Positions 49,301 through 61,521 of a stretch of 64,000 nt of DNA are shown here, in pieces. Position 1 is the stretch's first letter, and every line of letters begins with the position of its first letter. The translations under genes and the position numbers were made by a program. This DNA is from Tomocerus qinae. Taxonomy: Eukaryota > Arthropoda > Collembola > Entomobryomorpha > Tomoceridae. The stretch lies in NCBI GenBank assembly GCA_020055645.1, contig CM034546.1, positions 108,531,375 through 108,595,374 on the forward strand. The letters are read 5' to 3'. The notes below the pieces were generated by a model that saw only the letters and a program-made list of their open reading frames with translations, searched no databases and was not told the DNA's origin.

Positions 49301-52300
49301 ATGTAATGGCAGTCAGACTAAGGCTCTCTTGTTAGTTTACATTCTTACTTAGGATAAAATAGGTGGAAATCCATCTGGAGTTATGTGTATGCTTACTCGG
49401 GTGTGGTGTGCCTTCAATGGATTTGCTTACACTTTTGCGGATTGACTAGACTTCCTTTTGGATACACTAGAGTACACACATTGGACGCTTTTCCTAATAA
49501 CCTTGCCTTTTATATAATAGTTTTACTTTCTGTTCAGTTTCAATCCTACCATTCAAGATTCTCTCATTATTTACGGACGTCCGTGTAACTTACACTCACT
49601 CACAACCTAAGTAAGTAAGCCCATTCTATACGATCAGATCGGACTGAACAACTAAAACTTGTGTAAGTAAGAAATATACAAGCTCTACCCATATGTTTAC
49701 TTATAGGTAGTTCGATTCAATATGTTCCCATACTCGTCTAATGCACTTATTGTTAAGCATATCCATTTGTGCAGATGCTATTTATTTGTGTATTCACAGA
49801 TACATAAATACATTTCCCTATTTACGACTCAGGAATGTACAAAGCTGTTCTACTCGTTCTTTTGCCACCAAAGCAAACCGACCTCAGACTCAACCCTCGC
49901 AACTTTCATTAATCTCTCTCTCTCTCTCCCTTCCTCTAATAGTGACTCTGACTTCTGTGGGGATATTTCTACTATTTACTGTACTGATAGAGATACTTAG
50001 GGAATTACTGGGTTAGACTTGCACAACTATCCTTTACAACTCTATTGATTTGTCCTGTTTCTTTTCTGCTCTCCTTTCTTTGCTCAGAACAATTGGATAC
50101 GCCTACAATCCGCCAATTAATTCTTACCTGACCTCCTTGTTAGTTTCAACGTCCATTGAGCTCCCTTATGGGCTTCGTTCCTTCTAAAGAGTGTCAAGTA
50201 TCTCCGATCTCGACTAACTAGAACGGAACAAAACCATCATTGATTTTAAGTACCTAGGATATCTACTGATTCCTAAACTTTTGATACTCTATCAACTTAT
50301 CCACTAACTACATAAACGATATTACAGTCTATTAAACTTCACTTGATAATTAAGTAGGTAATTTAGCTAACTACCAACCTTAACTACTTTTTTATAGCAA
50401 GGAAACTATTTGCCCTTGTCACTATTGTATTGACATTGAATAAAATAAATTTACGGTATAATTCCATAACTATCTCATAAACTAGACATGCCCGTAGTTT
50501 TAGACATGCAAATTAGAGTATACTTACATATATTATGTGAATTGCTATTCTATTGCATATTGATAAGTACAAACATAATACAAACATTATTATACTCTTT
50601 TATTCCTTTATTGTACATTCCAGTTTTACTGCTTCAATTAATTATCTACAAATGTTTATCTAAATATAATATACTCAGTGTACTTTATTTTGTCAGGAAT
50701 TGAATTGTTAAGATAATTCGCATCTCGGAGTTAGTTTTATCATAATAATATAACGTTCAGTACAACGAAAGTCAGACCTATGAGCGCTACTGCGTTTTGA
50801 ATTATAGTCAAAGTCAATATCAACTGCCTGATAATGTCATTAATGTTGTAAGGACGGAATGTGTATAGTTAGCTTAGGTAGAACAAGAAAAAGTTTGGAG
50901 TTATTGTAGTATGTTGACATGTTATTATTGAATTATGAGTGTATTTAGCAATCTACTAATCTAGACAGGAAAGACTACATACAATTAGCGAGATTTTGAG
51001 ATTGGAGTTATAAGTGTGAGCCAGGTTATGCTGCACAGTAGAAGGAGAGAAACAATACAAAGGGAACACAATGGCCTCGTTTTGTGCAAAAGCCAGTAAA
51101 TAGCATAGGGAACCCACCGGGATCAAATGTCAGCAAATGAGGCACCCCGCCAAGCATTATTAGTGCGTTAAGAGTCCTACACCCGAACTAACAATGCTGT
51201 CAACTTTCTCTCTGATCTCCCTCTCCTTGTACTACGTATGTACACACAGAAAACCTGGCTTCACTTTGCTTTGTCTACTGATTATTCCTGCAATATTCCT
51301 TTGAAAGCTAAATGATCATTAACATTTGAGATATACATAACCAAAAAGACAGAGCTTATACTTATAGGCTAACTTAATTTAGTAATTATTACGAATAATT
51401 ATAGAGCTCCGGTCAGATTCAGTACAGACTTCATACTTTAAATACTTTGCAATGCATATCGTATTTTGTCATTTAGGTTAGTACGTTTTACCTGGAAACC
51501 CAGCATAAATCTCCTGCAACACTTGCAAAGCAAAGCAATGCAATGTAGAAATGCTCGTTCAAAGAGAATTTTTATAGGGTCTGTCGAATAAATTGATATC
51601 AGATATGAAATAATGTCTATGGACGAATTCATCTCCGTAGGTGATCTTGTAGTTGTCAATCTCTTACGCTATTACAGTCAACAAATTGATGTCGCAATAG
51701 AGAGAATCGTTTTATTATTTCAGCAGGACATGTTATAGGAATTAAGGATGATGCTTGCAATCTAAATATGTAATAGAGAAAGGAACGGATTTTCCTCGGT
51801 TGGGTTATTTTCCCCGATTACTTAGATATTATTGCACACTTCTGTAAAGTTCTGTATTTGATGCACTCGGTGTGGTAGAAGCTGGAAGAGTGACGGCGGG
51901 TTAGTCACGGGAGAGTAATAATAATACTCTGTGGGACTCTTTCCCATTACCTTTTCATGTTTACATCAGCCATACAACTTCCCCTTTGATAACTAACTCT
52001 CCTGACTTATTTGCTTGCTAATTCCACACTTTTCAATAGCAACTTGGGAAAATTATGCTCTGCGTTTCTCTGGCGTGGAAAATTACTAGAATTACTTATC
52101 GTCAGAAATATATTTCACATATGGAGAATTTATAGAAGTCAACCATTATAGCTGATTTCAAGTAGTACCTCCAACTGATTTAATATATATGCAATCTCCG
52201 ATGAGCAACTATTCTCTAGTCATGGAATCTTTAGCTATGCAAACTCTTTCCTTTTTCATGTACCTATTTAATTGTCTATTGTATTTAAAATGTATTTGAA

Positions 52301-54214
52301 ACTGATTTTAATATTTTCATGCTTCGCGCATAGCTGTATTATTATTACGTTGACATTGTGAATATTGTGATGCGAATTATCTGTGTGCATATTGTGTCAT
52401 CATTATTCCTTTTTCGAAAATATTTATTTCCTATATAATTATAATTAAAATATATTGTAGATCGTTGAGACAAGTTACTTACTATAAAAGTCCCTAGTGT
52501 TTGTGGTAAGAGAGTATTAGTTCTAGTTTGATAGGACAATATGCATAGGTAAGTCAAAGGAGAGGGTATTTAGGTTAAAGAAAAGATTTTGTTAGTTGAG
52601 TCAACAAAAGTAAGAATCTGAGAGTGAGTGACTAGGAGTAAGGTAAGAAGTAGTAGTAGTAGAGTGTGCAGTGCAGTGTGGAGGAGATAGGAGTCTGCGT
52701 CTGGAAAAGAGTGAGTGTGGTAGTATTCACGTATCGAGTAGAACGAGAGGTCTGTAAAGTGTAGAGTATGTGAATGTAGTGTAGTGTGTAGGAAAGAGCG
52801 TTGAACGTATCTTGGATCTCGGCTGGTTTGCTTGGATTTTCATTTTCCGATCGGCATCTCTCACTTGGGTTGGCTACCACGACACCACACACACTAAGCA
52901 ACCACCACGAAAGAACTAACTCTTGCCAAGTTGTATATCCGTACAAGGAAAGTCTGGAAGTGCCTCAGTTGGGTTCCAATGCTCCAGCACTCCTGTTCTC
53001 CACAAATACTCCCAACTAAGTAAACTAGCTCCGTCTTGTTTTCCGTAGTCACCCACAATCAGTATAATAGAAGACTGTGCACTCGCTCGCCGCAAAACCC
53101 TTCTTAACTTACCCTTGGATGTGTTAGATTTGAGATACAGTAGTTTGATATTGTAAAGGAGAAGATTATGGATTGTGCTGAGTTATTTACCTGCTGAGAG
53201 ACGGTTGGTAGAAAAGGAAACGTGGCCTGTTGGAGACTTGTTGTTGTGAACTAATAGACGTACATTTATTAGCTGCATTAACAGGGCCATTGAACTGAAA
53301 TGGGGAATGCAAAGAAAGAAGAAGCCGAGGTAAATAAACGACGACTGTGGGTTGACAATTAATTAGTTAATTAGAGAGAGCGAAGAAAAGCATCGGGAAA
53401 ATTAAAAAGCTGAGCACAGCTCATTAAACAAAATTTGTGTGAATTGTTATTAGTTTATTAGTTTTTTATAGTTTTATTTCATAGGAGTGAAATGACTCTG
53501 CTCTCTTCCTTAATGTCCAAGTTTATATCATAATGTAAAGTTTAGCGAGATCTAACTCAAGTATGTGAGAGATAGGACAAAAGTTGTAAATTGGTCTGGC
53601 TTGGATTGTCTATAGTGGTTGGTGGGTTCTCCGTGCTAGTTGAACTGCTAAACGGAAGTAAATGCCGTAGAACTGAGAGAGCTACTAACTAAGCGGGTCT
53701 TCTTGTGGGAAAGGGTCATAAAAGTAAAAGTAGAGCTATTATTAACAGAAAACACCACCACAGGACCAAACCACATCAAAAACACTTTGGCCAAGCCACG
53801 CACAGGAACCAACAGGGATGTTTTCTCAAGATGTGTATCAGCCGCCCTAACTTTTCTCTAATGTGCCTAAGATGGCCTGATAAGACTACTGAGAAGAACT
53901 TTATCATAAATTATGCCAGTCCTCTCACTCTGACCGCAAACAATCCACAAAGGGAATATCAAACAGTCACTAACTTCTCTAGCAATAAACTCCAACAGTC
54001 CAAATCACAAACTTACGTTACTTATACGTACCTATAATACTAGCCGTAAGTGTGTACTAACATTTCAGTGATACATGATACAACTCTCCCATTTCCGAGT
54101 GAAAACACCTTGTTAAATCATTTCCTTTCAGCTGTACAGCTTCATTCACTTTCCCCTTCAGAGTGACAGTTTATTTCATACACATTTCGGATTTTCATCC
54201 GACAGAATAAGAAA
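43305..54214. other. Divergent intergenic region between the two beat genes
   Basis: This 10.9-kb stretch lies between the start codons of the minus- and plus-strand beat-like genes and should hold the 5' UTRs and promoters of both. Two parts look less AT-rich than the surroundings: about 44,170-45,130 and 52,800-53,100. They are candidate promoter or 5' exon segments. Just before the plus-strand start codon, polypyrimidine-CAG sites end at 54,131 and 54,161 and could be acceptors of a 5' UTR intron. No frame here starts with ATG and shows a recognised domain. Confidence 0.5.
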
Positions 54215-54275
54215 ATGGAAGGCTACTTGACACTTCTCATTGGATGTCTTGTACCTCTCGCATTGTTTATTACTG
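54215..54275 (+). CDS. beat: beat gene 2, exon 1 (signal peptide)
   Basis: The exon encodes MEGYLTLLIGCLVPLALFIT followed by the first base of a split Gly codon at a consensus GTAAGT donor. The ATG context is GAAAATGG. The length, hydrophobicity and phase-1 Gly junction parallel exon 1 of the minus-strand gene. Confidence 0.78.
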
Positions 54276-57200
54276 GTAAGTGCACATAATTCTCTTTAAA
54301 ATATTATATGATTTTTATGCACCAAGTGCAAAGAAGTGTAGTAATTTGTTGAAATGAAAAGGCACGGGTTTGTTTGTATACAGATATGAGCAAGACATTT
54401 GAGTTTAAGAGTCTTTGTGCTCAGAGTATATAATTGGATAAATTAGGCATTTTATAAGCAGTGTAATAAAAGTAGTAAATGTGTATTAGCGCCTTGAGTG
54501 TGAAATTTCTAGCCACTTTTGTAAAGGACGAAACAGGATGCAATCTCAAGTTTCAGGACAAGAGGCTTCTGGCTGACAATAGTTAAGAGAGGGAGAATTC
54601 TTTTGAGTTTTGGCTTCTCTGCTTGAATTACTTTAGTAGGGTTATTACATTAGATGAGGTTGTGAAAGGCACTTAGTTAGATCCATACGTCAAAGTAGAG
54701 AAAGCATATTTTCTTTTACACGCTCCCTGACTAACTTGCTAACTGACGCTCTGCTGTTCTGTTCTGTTTAACTTATTCTCTCTGCGGGAACTCTCCATGA
54801 GAAAATAGAAAGCGGAGGAGGGCATGTCTATAAAACACTAAATATCTGGATATAGACAGGTACAGAAATCCAGTATAGCACATTCATAATAGAAAGTAAT
54901 AGGGAGAAATGGAAGGAGAAAAGGCTCAAAGAGAAAGTCCTTGTGAAAGTCACATCATAAGTAAAAGCCAAATCTAGAAAAGGAACATAACATTGAGTGA
55001 GTGAGTGAAAGAGTCAGTTGCTCTGTTGTGTTATGTCGTTCTTTCCCCCGTACTACTTTGTATATAGCTATATGTAAGCGGGTAGTACATTTAGTGCGGG
55101 GAGTATAATGGGAAGTGAATAGTAGTGGTTGGTAGTGGTATATTATTTTGTTCACTGTTATTTAGTAGGGATACTTATGTACTCCTTTACATCGGCAGAA
55201 ATCCAGTCGAGTTCATTTGACATCAGTTTAGTTCAGATGATGTGAGAGAGAAAGTCTGGAGAAAGTCAGCAGAGTACTTATAATATAAGAAAGCGAGGAA
55301 ATGAATAAGACAGAGAAGTCGATGTGAATTCAAGTGAGAACACCAAGGAAATTCTAACTAAGTGGGAGCATAAAGCTTTATTTAGCCTCGGCTTTGGCCT
55401 TACACTGTGCCGATTGTGAAATTAGTGCTGATGGTGATGTGATGGGATGTGATTGTAACGACGAAACAGCTTTCTCTCTCCCTCCCAGCTTCCTTTACCA
55501 CTCGCCTCTTCCTTTTCTTGTTTGCTTTCCTTTGGCTCCTTAGTTAAGACTCCTCTGTTTCAACTGACTTTCTCCACTTTGTTGTGCATGCACTCACTCA
55601 CTACTTCTAATGTACACAAAAGAATACTTATGTGCATACTTATTTACTTATCGAACCAGAGACTTCATCCTTGTATGTACACACACTGCCTTCCTATCGC
55701 TACAACTTTAACGTCCTACCATATAGTAGTTGTAGTAGTGTGTGTGTGTGTCCGACTCTAGCTTTCACAACAACCAACTTTATTCCTAGAGACTTTAGCT
55801 AACTGAGGTTAAGCCTTAAAGCTTAAGCTTTACGTTCCTCATTCTCTAATCTTCTCTCGTGACTGAATCCGTTCTGGTGAGAACTGTTGAGTTGTGAATG
55901 CCGAGCTAAGTACTTAGTGCCTATTATTTGTAAGGAGACGAGAAATGAATTCAATGGAGACCTATAATGTTAAATTTTACCAAGTCGAGACTCTAATATT
56001 GATACCTACTCTATACTACTGTGTTCTGTTTATATGGACATTAATATTATACACCGATTTCTCTCCTTTTCTACAACAATCTATTGTACTAAACCCACTA
56101 GGTATTATTACTTACTTTCTCTACGCTAAGACTTCTCTGCAGTTTATCCCGCTCTACTATTCTACTCCTTTATAAATGTGTTATGTCTAGATAATCCCCT
56201 ATTACGAATATACCAGAGCCAATTTTACTTGAGGAATGTTTCCATCTTTCTGCAATAAAATAATCTGACTTACTAGCTTCTTTATCCCTGAATTTTCAAA
56301 GCTACTAGCTATCCTGAGCCTGTAATAACTCATTCCAACTAGTCTTATTTAGCTCAACTGGAATTTATTATTCGACACGATGCACATTGCTTCTTGTATT
56401 TTATGGTGAACTTGAGCTTAATACGAGAAAGCATGCTTAATAGCTTCTGCTTATTTCACGCTGCAGTTAGTCGATACAATAAATTACATTTGTACATATT
56501 AACCGCTCTGTGTCATGGCTAAGCTTCAGAGCATTAATTTCTCTTCTATTGCTTAATCGCTGCAGAATGCCTAACCTATAGACCTATTTTAAATACGTAC
56601 GAATCAAAATCACCCTAATGGATGTTTATTGTTCACATTCTCTGCATCAGTGAGCGTGAAAATTATGGTAAATACCTAATTGCACTTATGTAAAACATTA
56701 CCACCTTGATGCTAATCAGTTGTCCACAGAAGGATTTTTGAGAACCCTGAGTACCGCTTTCACAACTTTCAAGAAAAACTCTCTCTCTTTGTCAGATAAG
56801 CACTAAAAACGGCAACTTACATCAAAATCATGTTTTGAAAGTATCGGGAAGGTTCCTTGTAGTATTAGAACAATATGTGACACAGTAGTAGGTATAATAA
56901 TCTTAATAATCTTATGTGTACACTTAATCCCTAAGCAGGTGTGAAGCAAAAAGGCTTTGCTTTTGTAATAAAACGAATTATTATCTGAATTGATTAATTT
57001 GTAATGCAGGTATATTTTTAGAATTCCATCCCTATAAGATTTATGTCTACGAGAATACAGTTCATCTTTCAAAGTTTGGACACCTCTAAAGCCTTAACTT
57101 AGTCAAGGCACTGAATTAATAACATAATGCTTCCAAAAATACATGACGTCATTTGTAGTAGCAACCTTTCAAGCCCAAAATTGATTTCTTACATCTAAAT

Positions 57201-60200
57201 CAAACAATTTTGTCTTTAATTATTGTAATACCTACTCCTGGTTCCTCACAATCTGATTTTCAAGCAGAGAATATTGCTTGATACTTTTAAAAGAAAATCT
57301 GGCTAGTGTAATGGTTTTTAAATCAAGTAAATGCTTATAAGAATGTTCATTTAACTGACAAAACTGGATTCGTATTGAAATTCGAAATCAGAAAACCTAT
57401 ATTTATTAAGTGAACCCAGCTAAGGGGCAAATCTAGTACTCAAGAGAAATTCAGAAGGCCACCCTTCACAGTAATAAAAACAATTTCGATAACATCCCAA
57501 TAGGTTATTATGTTACCTTTGTAAATTTAAATATTTAAACACTTAAATATTTAAATTAATATACTTTTATTATCTTGTGTTTGTTGAAATTAGCTGCAGC
57601 CCCAACTTCCTGATAAACAGGAATTTCCTGCACCAAAATAATAACTGTAGATCGTAGCATCAAATTCAGGGAACAATTTCAGACTCCATTTTTGAAAAAA
57701 ATCCCACAAAGTCACCAAACAGAAACAACTCCCTTTTTAAATCAAAAAATAAGATTCTCCCTGGGATTTTGGAAATACGTACAAATTCAATGAGTACAAC
57801 TTACGAATAAATATTTTTTTAAAATAAATAGTTAGTTACCCAGTACTGTTATTTAACTCTATAAAAAGGTGTGCCAACTGCCAAAGGAATCAATATAGAG
57901 TAGTAAAAAAGTAAACCCAGTTCTGAAAGTTTGTCGATATAACAGAACCAATTTGGATTAGAAATTTTGAAATGCTATTTAATAAGTCACGTTACGATCA
58001 TTACGAAATGTCCCCTTTTGCCAATCATTTCCATTCAATCACGAATCACCACCATTCAACCTTCTTGTGTAAATTTCTATTGTTTTGATGTTACAACGTT
58101 ACAATAATATGAAACGACTCTTTTCGGTTGTTTAAAGGAATTAATGTTTTCAATAATGTACCCCAACGCATACCTCCATGTACTAAATTTAGCACATGAA
58201 GGTATGCGTTGGGGTACATTATTAAAAACATTAGTTGGGCTTGCGAATTTTGCGTTTAAGGAACATGCATATATTACGTGTGCAGTTGATGGGAGGAGGA
58301 TGTACTCAAAAGTGCTGCAGCCAGCACTGGCATTACACATGGGGGAGAGGGTTTTGCATTACATAATATATGTAGATTTCCTAAGTTCTCCTACCAAGAC
58401 AACCATACATTGGTAATTTTTTTCAAGTCTAGGATTATATTATAGATTTGATTATTCTGCTCTTTTAATATATTATTCCTTATCTAACGGTCGAATTATC
58501 TAAATCAAATTATATGAATATTTCTCTACAATGTAAAGAGTAGGTTTAGTTTTGTCTTCTTTCAGTAATCTAACATTGAGGGAGGTATTTATATTTTGTA
58601 CCGATTTCGTTTCAGGAGTGTGGTATGAGAGCGGACTATTAGTAGAGGAGTGGTTTGTTGTTGCTTTTACATGCCATCATAGTATATGCAGTTTGAGTTA
58701 ATAATAAGTAATGATGTATGTGCATACACAAGAGAAGATATTTAGCTAGCTGTCTATCAGTTGGTATCTATTTCAGACTTTGTGAGAACATTCTATTAAA
58801 ATTTTCAATAGGACGTTTCCTTCCTTTGTAGTTTAGTGTGTCGAGTTGGAGAGAGGAGCTGGGTGAGTCCGACATGGAAAGAGGATGTTCTTTCATCATA
58901 TTTTCACCCAGAGGGAATGTTATTAAAAGCGTATTCGTTCGCTAAATTAGTTTAAACACGTAGCTTATGGCTTTGTAGTGTATAGCTAAGTGAACTAGTT
59001 TACATTCCTTCGGCTAGACCCTTTGTGCAAATAAGCATAATGTTTATAAGAAGGACGGGGAGACAACCAAGTCATTCTAGTATTAACGTGCTAGAACGAA
59101 CTTGGTTTATAGTTAGAGAGAAGAGACTTTTGTGTAGATTTTTTCGGAAGAGAAAGGAGAACGGGTTTAGTTAGACACTAAACAGAAGGGAAAGGAGGAA
59201 CTGAAGTTAAGCAACGAGGATGGTGAGCAATTTGCAAGGAAATCACAATCACGACCAGACGAAGAAAGGAAATGGAAGAAAGTAGCTGTACTTTACCATG
59301 TTGTAGTTTTGCTTTATTATTTAGCTTTTCACGTCGACATCTTTATCAAACTTCTAACTTAGAGAAAGCTGCTCATCCAATTTCCTCCAAAAGCCATCAC
59401 AATTGTTTTGCAATTATATTAGGGAGAAATTTATTTTATACTTACACACACATAATTACATTACCTTTGCGGTTCGCCTATTTTATGGTATCTGTCCTAT
59501 GGCAAACAATTAATGTTGCTTGCGCTTAAAATGAAAATTGCCTAGCCGCTCCTTACTTGGAGAAAAAGGGAAAATAATTATTTTTCACTACTCTCTAATC
59601 GATTCGCTAACCTCCTTGTCAAAACCATCATAAGCACAATTTAGAAACTGTTGGAAAGTGTATCGGAGAAAAGGGAAAGTTGGCAAATAGATTTTGTTCC
59701 AGATTCATGTATAAAACATTCTTGGAATGTGTATAGAACTATATTCACTTGTAATTACCTTCATGAGTTGGTTGAGAATTTTCAAGAAGGTAAATAGTTG
59801 ATTTGTAGTGACGCAATTGTGTTAAAGTTTGGTTAGTAGCACAAAAGGGTTATTTCTACATAACAAAATGATAAAGACAGGAAGGAGAGTAAAGGGGAAT
59901 TGAAAGTTGGAGAAAAATGTGTAAATGTAAAGGTAAAAGCAATATTATTCTGTTGATTCTGTGAAGCTGAGTTGCATTGGTTAAATATATGAGTGTTAAC
60001 AGAAGAGAGTGCCTACTGGAAGTAAAATAAGGTTCGGTAAGAAAGAAAATGTAGGCGTTTCTATTCTGTTGGGTTAGATACTCAGAAATGGAAAAGAGGA
60101 ACGGGAGACACATTAGATTGCTGTACATTATAGCATTGACTTGGTTATAGTAGAGATATAGGAGATAGCAACTTGGTTTCTATTATTCCATTGAATTTTA

Positions 60201-61521
60201 GACTTTCCAAGTTACTTACTACTATATGTTTAGCGAACCTTCCTTGTTGAATCGGAGATTCGTTGAGAACTGCGTGACGACGGTAGAGTTTTCCATTCCA
60301 CCTTCATTCGTCAGGTCTCTGGTTGTCTCGGGCTAGCTTTTAGATGTCTATGTTCCAGTGTTATGTTATTTTCTTCGCTTTTTCATTTCTTTCTTTATAT
60401 TCGATTCCCCTCTTTTTCTCCAGTTATACAGTAGCATAATTTCCAGTCACTAGTCACTGGTTGAATTTGAGTTTGGATTTTCCGTTTACTTTACGTTCTC
60501 CGTAGGTGCATTTGAATTTTGAATAAACTAGGCGAAATGGCTCTTGAACAACGTTTTCTATCACATTTGAACTACTGAAATAAAGAGTCTGTAGTATCCA
60601 TGCATGTAAATGTGTTTGAGTTGACTATTGTAATTTAATGCAAACTTTTATTTTTCTGGGCTGATATCTATTGGCTACATTTGTGGAGAGTCTAAAAGCG
60701 TTTTTCCCATTATCGAGACAACCAGGTTTGTATATGTAATGGATGAAATGAAGGGAAAAGGGAAAAAAGATAGTTTAGCTACGAGGAATTCCTGCATTAA
60801 ATTGGAGTCTATAATAGTAGAGTCGAACTCAGTATCTTCCCTATCTACAAATTGTCATTCAGATTGAGATTATTTCATTGCATTTATGAATTGGTAGAGT
60901 GGGAGAGAAAAACAAAGGTATCTCTCGCTATCTCAATTTATCTGGAAAAGAGCTTTGGCACGTACTTAAATAAAATGGAGATGTACATGTACTGTAGATG
61001 AATGTACATGGAGTAATGCACATTGTAAAAACAAGTTCCGAATATCGTTAGCTCCACGTTGGAATTGCATCGACTGGAAAACAAATGTATATTGGGTGGT
61101 CCCCAAAGGGACATTTATTTTTCTAGTATTCCGTACTATTGGGACGGAAGGCTAGAACTATTTATGTTAGGTTAGGGGTTTTATACCGTGTATCCCAGTT
61201 CCCTTCCCTGATTTGTCAAGCAAGCAAATCAAAATAGAAAGTCGACTTGAAGTCTTATGGATATTTTACATCTTTATTCCATTTCATTTGTAAGTGTATG
61301 TGTACTTATATGCAGGATCAGATGGTCTGAAGGACGTTACGCTCTCTGGCCCAAGATTTGTACGCCAAGGAGACGATGTGACACTTTCATGCAAATATGA
61401 CATGGAAAATGACGGGTTGTACGCAGTCAAATGGTACCGAGGCACCGAAGAGTTCTATCGCTATATACCCAAAGAAATTCCCAGCCAACAGTTGTTTTCC
61501 GAGAGGGGAATCTCCGTCGAC
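54215..61521 (+). CDS. beat: Second Beaten path (Beat)-family gene, first two coding exons, 3' end outside window
   Basis: Exon 1 is 54215-54275 and exon 2 is 61316-61521, joined in phase 1. Together they give a signal peptide plus 68 residues of Ig1: SDGLKD, GDDVTLSCKYD with C46, LYAVKWYR with W60, EEFYRYIPKE and RGISVD. Over these 68 positions 39 are identical to the minus-strand gene, with no gap. Exon 2 ends in phase 0, as at the same point of the paralog, so the second half of Ig1 and Ig2 must lie further on; I found no matching exon before 64,000. The role is inferred from the family: a secreted or membrane-attached neuronal recognition ligand. Confidence 0.82.
57410..58418 (+). repeat. 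Dispersed repeat, copy B (with two extra segments)
   Basis: It is homologous to 32,181-32,820, same plus-strand orientation, starting GTGAACCCAGCTAAGGGG and ending near TTCTCCTACCAAGAC...TTGGTAATTT. It is about 370 bp longer because of a segment of about 320 bp between GTTACC at 57,512 and GTTACC at 57,835 and a 94-bp palindrome at 58,141-58,234. Neither is present in copy A. No coding capacity is seen. Confidence 0.65.
58141..58234. repeat. 94-bp near-perfect palindrome
   Basis: The left arm is 58,141-58,184 and the right arm is 58,191-58,234, around a self-complementary AAATTT centre. Forty of 44 arm positions pair, including an unbroken run through ATGTACCCCAACGCATACCT. A minus-strand transcript would turn three of the four mismatches into G-U pairs. 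It is absent from the related repeat copy A, so it looks like an insertion (foldback or MITE remnant) or a hairpin-RNA locus. Confidence 0.85.
61316..61521 (+). CDS. beat: beat gene 2, exon 2 (first Ig domain, N-terminal part)
   Basis: The acceptor is CTTATATGCAG|GATCAG, phase 1, and the donor is GTATGT after GTCGAC, phase 0. The exon holds in one piece the region that the minus-strand gene splits into exons 2 and 3. Its residues RFVRQGDDVTLSCKYD and YAVKWYRGTEEFYRYIPKE are diagnostic of the Beat family. Confidence 0.9.

Larger units (their letters stand above)
54276..61315 (+). other. Intron 1 of beat gene 2 (7.0 kb)
   Basis: This AT-rich intron carries dispersed repeat copy B (57,410-58,418) with its palindromic insertion. 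Short microsatellites occur (TG run near 55,740), as does a GAGTTGAG/AGTCAAGT-type word island near 55,195-55,330. I see no nested gene in 54.3-57.4 or 58.4-61.3 kb. Confidence 0.6.

Noticed and set aside
52632..52946. Minus-strand frame with a strong signal-peptide-like stretch (LVLSWWLLSVCGVVVA)
   Set aside because: It opens with TTG, has an upstream in-frame TGA and no ATG before the hydrophobic stretch, and no convincing acceptor or downstream exon was found. It could be revisited with RNA data.
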